From: Orientallactaga sibirica
Lineage: Eukaryota > Chordata > Mammalia > Rodentia > Dipodidae
Assembly: GCA_036365145.1 (NCBI GenBank)
Contig: JAEOAD010002232.1
Location: forward strand, 1,619,001-1,683,000
DNA: 64,000 nucleotides
Reading direction: 5' to 3'
This document shows, piece after piece, positions 10,632 to 19,290 of this stretch (its first letter is position 1; every line of letters starts with the position of its first letter). The translations under genes were made by a program, and so were the position numbers. The notes under the pieces were generated by a model, which saw nothing but the letters and a program-made list of their open reading frames with translations, made no database searches and was not told the DNA's origin.

Positions 10632-10769
10632 TGGATAGAATCTTGCCAACCATCCAAATGAGCAGGAGTTGGATTCTTCTTCAGAGCCTCCAAAGCAGAA
10701 CACAGCTTGCTGATGAGACCTTGGTTTTGGTCCTGCAAGACAGTACTGAGAACTGTGTGCTGTATGTTA

Positions 10770-10884
10770 TTGTGTTCTTGAGGTAAGGTGTTGCTATGTA
10801 GCCTAGGTAGGCCTAGAACTTGTGATCCTCCCACTTCTGTCTCCTAACTATTGGGATTATAGTTACGTATTACCACACCTGGCC
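10770..10884 (-). mobile_element. Old B1-like SINE, minus strand, shortened
   Basis: GTTCTTGAGGTAAGGTGTTG to ACCACACCTGGCC with an internal deletion. Confidence 0.8.
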
Positions 10885-10982
10885 CAAATTTGTCCCCTTT
10901 CCTCCCCCTCTCAATCCCTCCCTCTCTCCCTCTTTCTCTCCCTCCCTCTCTCATCCTTCTTCTCCCTCTCTCTTTCTTTCAA
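10885..10982. repeat. CT-rich low-complexity tract
   Basis: Interrupted CCCTCTCT units. Confidence 0.9.
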
Positions 10983-11022
10983 CAGTTTTCATTGTAAAAC
11001 TGCATCATTACCTCCTTTAAAA

Positions 11023-11048
11023 ATATTTTATTATTTACTTATTTATTT

Positions 11049-11084
<36 letters not shown>

Positions 11085-11242
11085 GAAAGAGAATGGGTGC
11101 TCCAGGGCCTCTGGCCACTCAGACTAACTCCAGATGCATGCACCACATTGTGCATCTGGCTAATGTGGATCCTGGGGAATCGAACCTGGGTCCTTTGGCT
11201 TTGCAGGCAAATGCCTTAACCACTAAGACATCCCTCTAGCCC
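11023..11242 (-). mobile_element. DIP-type SINE, minus strand, with pure (GA)n
   Basis: The tail carries about 15 GA units (11053-11082). The head ends ACTAAGACATCCCTCTAGCC. Confidence 0.92.
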
Positions 11243-11257
11243 CATTACCTCCTTTTA

Positions 11258-11480
11258 AAAAAAGATATTTTATTTATTTATTTATTTGCAAGCAGAGATA
11301 GAAGAGGAGAAAATGGGGGGGGATAGAGAATGGGCGTGCTAGGGCCTCTTGCTACTACAGTTGAACTCCAGGTGTATGGTTTACTTTGTGCATCTGGCTT
11401 TACATGGGTACTAGGAAACTGAACCTGGGTCATTAGGCTTTGCAGGCAAGTGCCTTAACTGCTGTATCCTCTCCAGCTGC
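11258..11480 (-). mobile_element. DIP-type SINE, minus strand
   Basis: TTTATTTATTTGCAAGCAGA tail; the head is shortened (ACTGCTGTATCCTCTCC). CATTACCTCCTTTTAAAA recurs before it and before the preceding DIP, suggesting neighbouring insertions at one site. Confidence 0.85.
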
Positions 11481-11632
11481 CCCCAAAATGTGTGTTTCTT
11501 TTTAAAGATACTTAATCTGTAAAAATTGTTGATGACAGCAACATAAAGTTAACATAGCATGGATAAATCATATACAGATACTCAGATCAAATTGCTCCAG
11601 CAAATAAGATTTGTTAAGTATAGAGTTTTCTT

Positions 11633-11692
11633 TCTTTTCCCTCCCTCCCTCCTTCCCTCCCTCCCTCCCTCCTTCCCTCCCTCCCTCCTCTC
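11633..11692. repeat. (CCCT)n microsatellite
   Basis: About 14 CCCT/CCTT tetramers, adjacent to the tail end of a minus-strand DIP. Confidence 0.9.
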
Positions 11693-11704
11693 TAAATAAA
11701 CTTT

Positions 11705-11936
11705 TTTAAAGGTTTTTAAATTTTATTTTATTAGAGAAAGAGAGAGAGAATGGGTGCACTAGGGCCTTCAGCCACTGAGAATGAACTCCCAGTATGTGCA
11801 CCCTCTTGTGCACATGTGCGATATTGCACACTTGTGTACCTGTTCATCTGGCTTACCTGGGACCTGGAGATTTGAACATGAGTTCTTAGGCTTCACAGGC
11901 AAGTGTCTTAACCACTAAGCCATCTCTGTAGCCCTA
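11705..11936 (-). mobile_element. DIP-type SINE, minus strand, long-like variant
   Basis: Contains GCACCCTCTTGTGCACATG and GATATTGCACACTTGTG, related to the long-variant insert. Head ACTAAGCCATCTCTGTAGCC. Confidence 0.85.
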
Positions 11937-11939
11937 AAC

Positions 11940-12777
11940 AAACTTTTTATTGACAATTTAATCAATATAGGTGTGGTAGTTTGAATATATGTCCCCCAAT
12001 ATATTCAGTGGTTTATTACTTATAGTTTGCATCTGCAATCACCTTCCTAGAGGCAATGTCACTGGGAGCTGGTCTTAAGGTGTTAATGGTGGGTTTGAGA
12101 TTCCATTGTAAAGATATGCAAATGTGCCTAGCAGGAGTTCCTGAAGTGTGCTGTGTGACCTTTTGGCTGTAGTTTTGCTCTGTGTGCTGTGGTGGCTGGT
12201 TGGCTTTTTCTCTCTTGTCTGGCCCTGTGGAGAGCAGGCTGCTTCTCTTGCCATTATGGAACTTCCCCGGGATCTGTAAGCTTCAATAAATAATATCCCT
12301 TCCTCCATAACTGTGCCTGGTCTGGAAGTTCATCTCAGCGAACCTGAAGCTGTCTGCTACAATAGGCAATAGACCATGATCATAATGTCTTCCAACACTT
12401 CCCTCTTCCCCCTCTCACATTCCTCCTCCACTGAATCCCTTTTTATTTACAACTAGTCTCCCTTCTATTTTGATGTCATTTTTTTCCTTCCAATTATGCA
12501 GGTCTTGTGTAGGTAGCATCATCCACTGTGAGGTCATGAATATCAAGGCCACTTTGTATCTGGATGACAGCACTGTAAGCAGTCCTCCTCTTCTTCTGGC
12601 TCTTACATTCCTTCCACTACCTCTTCTGCAATGCTTTCTGAGACTTAGAGAGTGTTATAGAGATGTTTCACTTAGTGCTGAACATTCCACTGTCAAATCT
12701 CAGCACTTTGGTGAATTTTGAGTCACCCCAGTGATCACTACCATCTGAAAAGAGAAACTGTAGCTAAAAGTGAGAGT
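11940..12777 (-). mobile_element. L1 3'UTR fragment, minus strand, interrupted by an LTR
   Basis: The complement matches the 3'UTR of the L1 at 35277-46240: both contain, in complement, GGCTCTTACATTC-like, CCACTACCTCTTCTGCAATG and CATCTGAAAAGAGAAACT segments. The start resembles the complement of the L1 3' end (TTTTTATTGACAA). It is split by the LTR at 11972-12361 and ends at the B1 at 12778. Confidence 0.8.
11972..12361 (+). mobile_element. Solo LTR, MaLR/ERVL-type (family J1)
   Basis: A 390-bp LTR starting TGTGGTAGTTTGAATATATG and ending AGCTGTCTGCTACA, close kin of 7812-8193. An exact 5-bp target duplication ATAGG lies at 11967-11971 and 12362-12366. It carries AATAAATAATATCCC near the 3' end and has no internal region. 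Confidence 0.92.
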
Positions 12778-12944
12778 AGCCAGGCGTGGTGGCGCACGCC
12801 TTTAATCCCAGCACTTGGGAGGCAGAGGTAGGTGCATCAGTGTGAGCTTGAGGCCAGCCTGAGACTACATAGTGAATTCCAGGTCAGCCTGAGCTAGAGT
12901 AAGACCCTACCTCGAAAAACAACAACAAACAAACAAAAAAAAAA
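12778..12944 (+). mobile_element. B1 SINE, plus strand
   Basis: GCCAGGCGTGGTGGCGCACG to CCTACCTCGAAAAAC plus an AAC-rich tail. Target duplication AAAAGTGAGAG on both sides. It is young and sits inside the L1 3'UTR remnant. Confidence 0.94.
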
Positions 12945-13020
12945 GTGAGAGCATATGTGGGCTCTTTCCCCCTCCCTTTCTCTTTCCTCCTCCCTTTTTC
13001 TTGCCCTCTCATCCATCCAT

Positions 13021-13130
13021 CTTACACTAGCCCAGGCTGGCCTGGAACACACTTTGTATCCAGAACTCCATACTTGAGCAATCAACCTTCCTTAGCCTCT
13101 GGGATTACAGAGTTAGCTATGATATCTGGC
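13021..13130 (-). mobile_element. Old B1-like SINE, minus strand
   Basis: CACTAGCCCAGGCTGGCCTG ... GCTATGATATCTGGC, with a CT-rich stretch (12960-13018) before it. Confidence 0.75.
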
Positions 13131-13138
13131 TTTTTCCA

Positions 13139-13292
13139 GTTTTTTTTTTTTCCCTTGAGGTAGGTTCTTGCTCTAGCCCAGGCTGACCTAGAATTCATTC
13201 TGTAGTCTCAGGGTGGCCTCGAACTCTCGGCAATCTCCTACCTCTGCCTCCTGAGTGTTGGGATTAAAGGCATGTGCCACCATGCCCGGCTA
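13139..13292 (-). mobile_element. B1 SINE, minus strand
   Basis: Poly-T, CTTGAGGTAGGTTCTTGCTC through CACCATGCCCGGCT. Confidence 0.92.
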
Positions 13293-13765
13293 AATCTATA
13301 TTCTTTCTGCAAGATTTTTCGGCCTGGCATTTATTTATACTCATAGTTTTTAGTTGAAATTAGTTTCTTGATCTGTGATGTATAATAAGATATTAACTTG
13401 TAAGGCACTGCAGTTATTTTTCATTCATTGACTGATTACATTTGTAAATATATTACAGGCAATCACCTATTATCTCTTAGGCTCTGTCCTGGTAAGGTAT
13501 TTGTCATTTTAGGATTTGTTTTTAAATAGAAACTCTCATCAACTGCAAAGCCTAGTCACCTGACTATAGAGAAGCATTCCAGACATGCCTGAGTTGAAGG
13601 TGATAGTGATGTAAAATCTTATGTATGTACCTCAGCATCATCAGTGAGTCATAACATGACATAAACATCAGGTTTATTTTTCATTCCCTTCAAAAAAAGA
13701 CAAAAAATGTAAAAAAAAAAAAAAAAGACAAAAAAAGTAAGATAATTTACAGTGATAATCAAGGA
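13293..13765. other. Unique AT-rich intron
   Basis: Contains A-rich runs near 13690-13740 and no recognisable feature otherwise. Confidence 0.5.
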
Positions 13766-13914
13766 ATTTTTTTGTTTGTTTGTTTTTTTCAAGGTAGGGT
13801 CTTGCTCTAGCCCAGGCTGACCTGGGATTCACTATGTAGTCTCAGGGTGGCCTTGAACTTACTGTGATCCTCCTACTTCTGCCTCTCGAGTGCTGGGATT
13901 AAAGGCATCCAGCT
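13766..13914 (-). mobile_element. B1 SINE, minus strand, head truncated
   Basis: CAAGGTAGGGTCTTGCTCTA to GGATTAAAGGCATCCAGCT. AATCAAGGAATTTTT before and AATCAAGGAGATTTT after are the target duplication; the B1 5' end is short by about 15 bp. Confidence 0.9.
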
Positions 13915-13990
13915 AATCAAGGAGATTTTATTTCTGTGCCACCATACCTAGCTTGTATGTGTACATGTATACATGTATGTGTGTATACGT

Positions 13991-14030
13991 GTATGTATGT
14001 ATGTATGTATGTATGTATGTATGTATGTAT
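13991..14030. repeat. (GTAT)n microsatellite
   Basis: Ten GTAT units, preceded by an imperfect GTATACATGTAT stretch. Confidence 0.95.
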
Positions 14031-14054
14031 TCACTTATCTATTCATTGCATATT

Positions 14055-14152
14055 TGTTGAGACAGGGTCTCATATATCCAGGCTATCTTGAAATTTATTA
14101 TGTTGCTGAGAATGACCTTGATCTTCCTGAGGGCTGGGATTATAAGCATGCC
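14055..14152 (-). mobile_element. Old B1-like SINE, minus strand
   Basis: TTGAGACAGGGTCTCATATA ... GGGATTATAAGCATGCC. Confidence 0.7.
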
Positions 14153-14214
14153 TCTCAGTCTCTGATTCTCTTTGTGTCTCTGCGCACACATGCACTTGTG
14201 TCATGGTATGCATG

Positions 14215-14446
14215 TGGTGGTCAGAACAAAACCTCAGGTATCAGTCCTTGCTTTCTACCTTGAGGTAAGGTCTCTTGTTCACCAGGTCCTCAAGCCTTGG
14301 ATTCTCTGGACTCTCCTTCCAATCTCTCAGTGGAAGGGCTAGATCTAGAGAAGGTCACTAGCCACTGCATTGGTCCCAGGGAGCTGAACTTAGTTACTCA
14401 CACTTGTGGAGCCAGCACTTTACCCACTGAGCCATCTCTCTAGCCA
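14215..14446 (-). mobile_element. Old B2/B4-type SINE relic, minus strand
   Basis: The right end ACCCACTGAGCCATCTCTCT is the complement of a tRNA-like SINE head. The left part (GGTCAGAACAAAACCTCAGG) resembles widespread old rodent SINE sequence. Confidence 0.55.
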
Positions 14447-14649
14447 TTTCCTTTTTCTTCTTCTTCCTTGTTTTCTGTTTTGTAAGTTTATTTAAGCATG
14501 TCACAATTCATGAAGTAGGAAGCACCAAACTGAAGGTGGGTTTGGGCTTGTTCAAAGGATGGCAAGGGGAAGAGGTTTATAGGGTAAACTCAAAAGCAAA
14601 GTCAACTCTTGATCCTTTGCAATTTTATAGTTTATTTGATTTATTTTGT

Positions 14650-14943
14650 TTCTTTGTTTATTTATTTATTATTTATTTATTTTTTGAGGCAAGCCCAACA
14701 GACTGCCCCCCCTTTTAATGTGAGAGTGAGAAAATGTGTTGAGAGAGAGAGGGAGAGACTTGGTGCGACAGGGCTTCCAGCCACTGTGACCAAACTCCAG
14801 ACACATGCGCCACCTTATGCGCATGTGCTACCTTGAGCATTTGCATCACTATGTGTCTGGCTTACATGGGACCTAGAGAGTTGGACATGAGTTCTTAGGT
14901 TTTGCAGGCAAGCTCCTTAACCTCTAGGCCATCTCTCCAGCCC
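14650..14943 (-). mobile_element. DIP-type SINE, minus strand, enlarged tail
   Basis: TTTATTTATTTATTATTT tail with an extra segment (about 14685-14720, GCAAGCCCAACAGACTGCCC) before the GA tract. Head CTAGGCCATCTCTCCAGCCC. Confidence 0.85.
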
Positions 14944-14945
14944 TA

Positions 14946-15097
14946 TTTATTTATTTATTTTTTTGGTCGGGTCTCACTCTGGTCCAGGCTGACCTGAATT
15001 AACTATGAAGTCTCAGAGAGGCCTCAAACTCATGGTGATCCTCCTACCTCTGCCTCTGGAGTGCTGGGATTAAAGGCCTGCACTACCACACCCTGCT
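14946..15097 (-). mobile_element. B1 SINE, minus strand
   Basis: TTTGGTCGGGTCTCACTCTG to CACTACCACACCCTGC, directly abutting the DIP to its left. Confidence 0.9.
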
Positions 15098-15267
15098 TTT
15101 TTGTTTGTTTGTTTGTTTTAAGGCAGAGCTTCACTCTAGCCAGGCTGTCCTGAAATTCGCTCTGTTGCCCAGGCTGTCCTTCAACTGATGGCCTTTATTC
15201 ACAGTGATCCTCCTACCTCAGCTTCTTTAGTACTGGGATTATAGGTATGAGCCACCACACCAAGCTT
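15098..15267 (-). mobile_element. Old B1-like SINE, minus strand
   Basis: (TTTG)n run, then AAGGCAGAGCTTCACTCTAG ... CCACCACACCAAGCT. A third SINE in a tail-to-head row. Confidence 0.85.
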
Positions 15268-15394
15268 ATATCGTTTATTTGATTTATCCCAAAGCAGTAG
15301 TTAGATAAATTAGTGGGTAATTTTCACTAACATAAGTGAAATTAAATTTTCTTCCTTTTTCCTTCCTTTTCTTTATTGTGTATGTCTACATTTC

Positions 15395-15446
15395 ATGAGT
15401 TTTGTATATGCTAAGCAAGTGCTACACCACTGAGCTATATCTTATT
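15395..15446 (-). mobile_element. ID-like relic, minus strand
   Basis: GCTAAGCAAGTGCTACACCA CTGAGCTATATC-like segment only. Confidence 0.55.
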
Positions 15447-15532
15447 TGTTGATAGATTTATTGATAGAACCTAGAGCTTCATGCATGATGGGCAAGTGTT
15501 TGAGTCTTCCCTTCTCTTAAAAAATATTATTG

Positions 15533-15746
15533 GGCTGGGGAGATGGCTTAGCAGGTAAGGCGCTTGCCTGCAAAGCCAAAGGACCCAGGTTCAATTTCCT
15601 AGGACCCACATAAGCCAGATGCACAAGGTGGCACATGCATCTGGAGTTCATTTGCAGTGGCTGGAGGCCCTGGCGTGCCCATTTTTTCTCTCTCTCTTTC
15701 TCTCTGCCTCTTTCTCTCATAAATAAATAAATAAATAATAAAATAT
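15533..15746 (+). mobile_element. DIP-type SINE, plus strand
   Basis: GGGCTGGGGAGATGGCTTAG, box-B-like GGTTCAATTTCC, (TC)n and AAATAAATAAAT. AAAATATTATTG flanks both ends. Confidence 0.94.
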
Positions 15747-15796
15747 TATTGTGTTTGTGTACCTGTGAGGGGGTGTATTTGTGCACTAAGAATTTT

Positions 15797-15910
15797 TGAC
15801 CATGAGCCACTGCCATTCTTTGTGTCTGGCTTTGTGGGGGTACTGGGAAATCAAACCCAAGCTAGCAGGCTTTTCAGGCAAGCCCCTTTAACCACTGAGT
15901 TGTGTTGACC
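15797..15910 (-). mobile_element. DIP-type SINE fragment, minus strand
   Basis: Only the head-proximal part survives (TGTGTCTGGCTTTGTGGGG ... TTTAACCACTGAGTTGTG). Confidence 0.75.
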
Positions 15911-16486
15911 AGGCAGCTTTAAACTGATGATTCTCCTGCCTCAGCACACCTTATTTTTAAAATAGTATGTTTTATTTCAATTTTTTATACCAATGATAGC
16001 TCCTTAAAGAGTCCGGTTCTGGATCCAAGCATTATTAATTGCTTAATGAGCCTTCATTTAAATACTTTGAGTATTTTCATGGTAATTTTCAGAGTTATAA
16101 AGATGTTTTTGTACTAATTTGAGCTGCTATTATTTTTACTATATTGTTGAGGTTTCCACTTTCCTGGTCCCTGAGAGAAGAGCTCTGTTTAAACTTTTAT
16201 AATTATTGAATATTTTTTTTGGGGAATATATTCCTGTTTTTTCCCCCTACTCAGCAGAAACTAAGCTTTTTATTGATCTAAGATTTATTTCTAAAAGGGA
16301 TTGATTGTTCTGGGAGGACAGAACAATCCTTAGTAACAGAAACATGCTTAGTAAAACAGAAATAATGTCTTTACTGTTGATGTTTTGCTGAATATGCACA
16401 GCTCGCCTAAGAAATCTCATACTAGAGTTGAACAGTGTTAGGTATATGGTTGTTCAGACCATAAAGAGAGTGTCAGCTCCAAGAGA
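15911..16486. other. Unique AT-rich intron
   Basis: No gene or repeat recognised. A short inverted motif, TGATTGTTCTGGGAGGACAG followed by AACAATCC, occurs near 16305. Confidence 0.5.
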
Positions 16487-16645
16487 TTTTTTTTTTTTTT
16501 TTTTTGGTTTTCCGAGGTAGGGTCATGCTGTAGCCCAAGCTGACCTGGAATTCACTCTGTAGTCTAAGGTTGGCCTTGAACTCATGGCAAACCTCCTACC
16601 TCAGCCTTCCGAGTGCTGTAATTAATGGTGTACACCATACACGTG
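16487..16645 (-). mobile_element. B1 SINE, minus strand
   Basis: Poly-T, GGTTTTCCGAGGTAGGGTC to ACACCATACACGTGGC. Confidence 0.9.
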
Positions 16646-16832
16646 GCAACATTGTTTTCATCTGTATAACATGGCTTTAGTGTTACACAGAATATTTGTT
16701 TCTGTGGGATTACTGAACACAGGAGAACATAGAAGGCCAGGCTAGGTCTTCAGAACAGTACTGTCACTGTTTTTATGGTACACCAGTAGACTAATAGGAG
16801 GTGGGAACTAGAGAGTAAGAAAATAAAGAGCT

Positions 16833-17029
16833 GGGGCTGAAGAGATTGTTCAGTGGTTAAGGTGCTTGCTTACAAATCTTGATGGCTTGGGTTCAATTCC
16901 CCAGTACCCACATAAAACCAGATACACAAAGTGGCACATGCATCTGGAGTTTATCTGCAGTGGCAAGGGGCCCAGGTGCTCTCATTTTCTCCCTCCATCC
17001 CTCTCTGGTTGTAAATAAATAAAATTTTA
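16833..17029 (+). mobile_element. DIP-type SINE, plus strand
   Basis: GGGGCTGAAGAGATTGTTCA head, GTTCAATTCCCCAG box B, GTAAATAAATAAAATT tail. Confidence 0.9.
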
Positions 17030-17033
17030 AAAA

Positions 17034-17217
17034 GCTGAGCATGGTGGTGAATACCTTTAATCCCAGAGCTTGGGATGCAGAGGTAGGAGGATTGCTGTGA
17101 GTTCGAGGCCACCCTGAAACTACATGGTGAATTCCAGGTCAGCCTGGGCTAGAGTGAAACCCTACCTCAAAACAAACAAACAAACAAACAAACAAACAAA
17201 CAAACAAACAAACAAAC
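17034..17217 (+). mobile_element. B1 SINE, plus strand, with (CAAA)n tail
   Basis: GCTGAGCATGGTGGTGAATA to ACCCTACCTC, then a run of about 12 CAAA units (17170-17217). Confidence 0.93.
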
Positions 17218-17369
17218 ATACATTAAAAAAACATATTAGAAGAACTGATATCTGGGAAAGGGTTTAATATTTTGGTTTACCTTAATTTTATGTTAAATAT
17301 TTTTTTTTATTAACCTGAAAAATTTACAGATGTAGATTTGAGTTTTTTAAGACTTAAAAGAATATTTTA

Positions 17370-17512
17370 GCTGAGTGTAGTGGCACATGCCTTTAATCCC
17401 AGCCCTAGGGAGACAGAGGTAGGAGGATCACCACGAGATTGAGGCCACCCTGAGAATACAAAGTGAATTCCAGGTCAGCCTGGGCTACAGTGAGACCCTA
17501 CCTCAAAAAAAA
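17370..17512 (+). mobile_element. B1 SINE, plus strand
   Basis: GCTGAGTGTAGTGGCACATG to GACCCTACCTCAAAAAAAAC. Confidence 0.92.
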
Positions 17513-17518
17513 CTTTTT

Positions 17519-17730
17519 AAGTTTTTAAAATTTATTTTAGAGAGAGAGAGAAAGAAAGAGAGCAATAGGGAGAGAATGGGCATGCCTGGGGCCTCTAGCC
17601 ACTACAAATGAACTCCAGGCACATGTTGCCACCATGTTCATTTGGTTTATTTGTGTACTGGGGAATCGAACCTGGGTTTTTAGGCTTTGTAGGCAAGTGT
17701 CTTAACTGCCAAGCCATCTTTCCAGCCCTA
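17519..17730 (-). mobile_element. DIP-type SINE, minus strand
   Basis: GAGAGAGAGAGAAAGAAAG tail; head GCCAAGCCATCTTTCCAGCC. Confidence 0.92.
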
Positions 17731-17746
17731 GATTTCAGGTTTTTGT

Positions 17747-17836
17747 TTTGGGGGGGGCGGTTCCTGGGGGTATCAAACCTGGGTCCTTAGGCTTTGCAGG
17801 CGAGTGACTTAACCGCTAAGCCATTTTCCCAGCCCG
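17747..17836 (-). mobile_element. DIP-type SINE, head-only fragment, minus strand
   Basis: Only about 85 bp of the tRNA-like head (ATCAAACCTGGGTCCTTAGG ... AAGCCATTTTCCCAGCCC) plus a G tract. GATTTCAGGTTTT flanks it on both sides as a target duplication. It ends about 90 bp upstream of the DYM exon acceptor. Confidence 0.88.
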
Positions 17837-17927
17837 ATTTCAGGTTTTAAGTGTACAGTGTACTTAGAAAAGCATAATGTCTTAATCTTCCAAACTGATG
17901 ATTATTCTGCTTTCCTTCTACCTCCAG

Positions 17928-18053
17928 GGACATTACATATGAAATATTGTTTGAAGCCATAACAACAATGATTGTTTTCCTTTCCTGCCAACTCTTCCAC
18001 AAGGAAATTCTGCGAGAGAATGTCAATCAAAAGTATTTGATACAAGGTGCATG
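17928..18053 (+). CDS. DYM: DYM (dymeclin) internal coding exon A
   Basis: This 126-bp exon encodes 41 complete codons (17929-18051) flanked by split codons. The peptide starts DITYEIL, contains the hallmark FLSCQLFHKE and ends KYLIQGA. I recognise it as the dymeclin segment that in human reads DITYEIS...FLSCQLFHKE...KYLMRGPC (roughly residues 165-207 of about 669, from memory). Dymeclin is a Golgi-associated protein needed for Golgi organisation and vesicle traffic; human loss causes Dyggve-Melchior-Clausen dysplasia. The acceptor is a pyrimidine tract ending in CTCCAG at 17922-17927 and the donor is GTATGT at 18054. The first base, G, closes a codon begun upstream (phase 2), and the terminal TG joins the T of the next exon to give Cys. 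About 13 of 42 residues differ from the human sequence I remember, far more than in the next exon. There is no stop or frameshift. Confidence 0.93.
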
Positions 18054-18057
18054 GTAT

Positions 18058-18857
18058 GTTCTATTTTAAACTTGTCTTTATTTCTACTACTTTCCTCTAT
18101 CTGAGTGTTGTTTTGTCTCTCCCGCCAGAACTTTCCTCTGGTTGATAGAACATTGCTTCCTTTCCAGTGCATAAAGGAACAAATTCTATTTCTTGTCCAA
18201 GTTATCTTCTGCTCTATCTTCCATGCCTCCAGCTTCATTGGCATCTCCCCTAGCTGCCTTGTGGAATGAAAATCTTGATGTCATCTTTCTTCTTCTGTAT
18301 GTGCAGTTCTCAAGTTATCTTTGCTTATTCAAATTGTTGTTGTGCCTTCCCTTTCTCTCCAGTCCCTTTCAAATGATACTTGTCCTTCACTATTTACAGG
18401 GACTTTGTTCCAGGACCTGCTAAAGATACCACATAATGTTTGTATACCCTCCTGTGCACTTTACATCATCTCTAGATGACATGTCATACATAATGCCATA
18501 TAAATGCTATATGAGTAATTGATGTGCTGAAGTATTTAGGAAATAATGAGGATTAATATCTATACATGTTGAGCACAGGTATAATTTTTCTCCTGAATAT
18601 TTATAACTTGTGGCTAACTGAAGCAGTAGATACAGAGCCTGAGGATGTGATGGTGGTGAATATGATGAGCTGTCTGATATGTACTCTCTGCCCTGTCATT
18701 ATATGTTTGGATCGTCTCAGAAGATCTCTTACTGTTCTACTTCCTCTGAGTAATCACATGCCGGGCCATGGGCCTTGCACTTTAGCAGTCTCCTTGAAGG
18801 TCGCAGAGGAAACATAAATGTTCAGCAAACACATACCCTACCCTACCTTCTGGTAAT
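18058..18857. other. Unique intron near exon A
   Basis: No repeat family recognised, and coding similarity ends at the donor. Confidence 0.55.
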
Positions 18858-18873
18858 GAAATTTTCACATAAT

Positions 18874-18879
18874 TTTCTC

Positions 18880-18947
<68 letters not shown>

Positions 18948-19173
18948 TCTCTTCTCTCCTTCCCTCCTTCCTTCCTTCCTTCCTTCCTTCCTTCCTTCCT
19001 TCCTTCCTTCCTTCTTTTTTCTTTTTTTTGGTTTTTCGAGATAGGGTCTCACTCTGATCCAGGATAACCTGGAATTAACTATGTAGTTCTCAGGGAAGCC
19101 TCGAACTCATGGCTATCCTCCTACCTCTGCCTCCCAAGTGCTGGGATTAAAGGAGTGCACCACCACGTCTGGC
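18874..19173 (-). mobile_element. B1 SINE whose A-tail became a compound microsatellite
   Basis: The B1 complement (about 19021-19173, GGTTTTTCGAGATAGGGTC to ACGTCTGGC) is preceded by (CTTT)n (18878-18940), CT-rich sequence and (CTTC)n (18960-19013). TTTTCACATAATTTT flanks the whole block at both ends, so the tetranucleotide runs grew from the B1 poly(A) tail after insertion. Confidence 0.92.
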
Positions 19174-19231
19174 TTTTCACATAATTTTAAAACAAACATA
19201 GTTTTAATTAAAGTTGTCAGGTAGTGTCCTG

Positions 19232-19290
19232 CTCATAGCTCAGTGGCCTAGCACATATCATATCCTGGACTCAATCTTGAGTGCTGCAAG
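19232..19290 (+). mobile_element. ID-like SINE, plus strand, short
   Basis: TGCTCATAGCTCAGTGGCCT ... GACTCAATCTTGAGTGCTG, an ID head. AGTTGTCAGGTAGTG is duplicated on both sides, so it is a genuine insertion. Confidence 0.85.

Larger units (their letters stand above)
1..17927 (+). other. DYM: DYM intron, 3' part (upstream of exon A)
   Basis: This is the 3' end of the intron before the exon at 17928. I looked for the preceding DYM coding segment (ending about LITDIPLL) and did not find it. Content is mostly B1 and DIP SINEs in both orientations, two MaLR-like LTRs and one L1 3'UTR remnant. Confidence 0.85.

Noticed and set aside
15533..15620. tRNA gene candidates (box A/box B in DIP and ID heads)
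   Set aside because: Heads lack a cloverleaf with a proper acceptor stem and are followed by SINE bodies and A-rich tails with target duplications.
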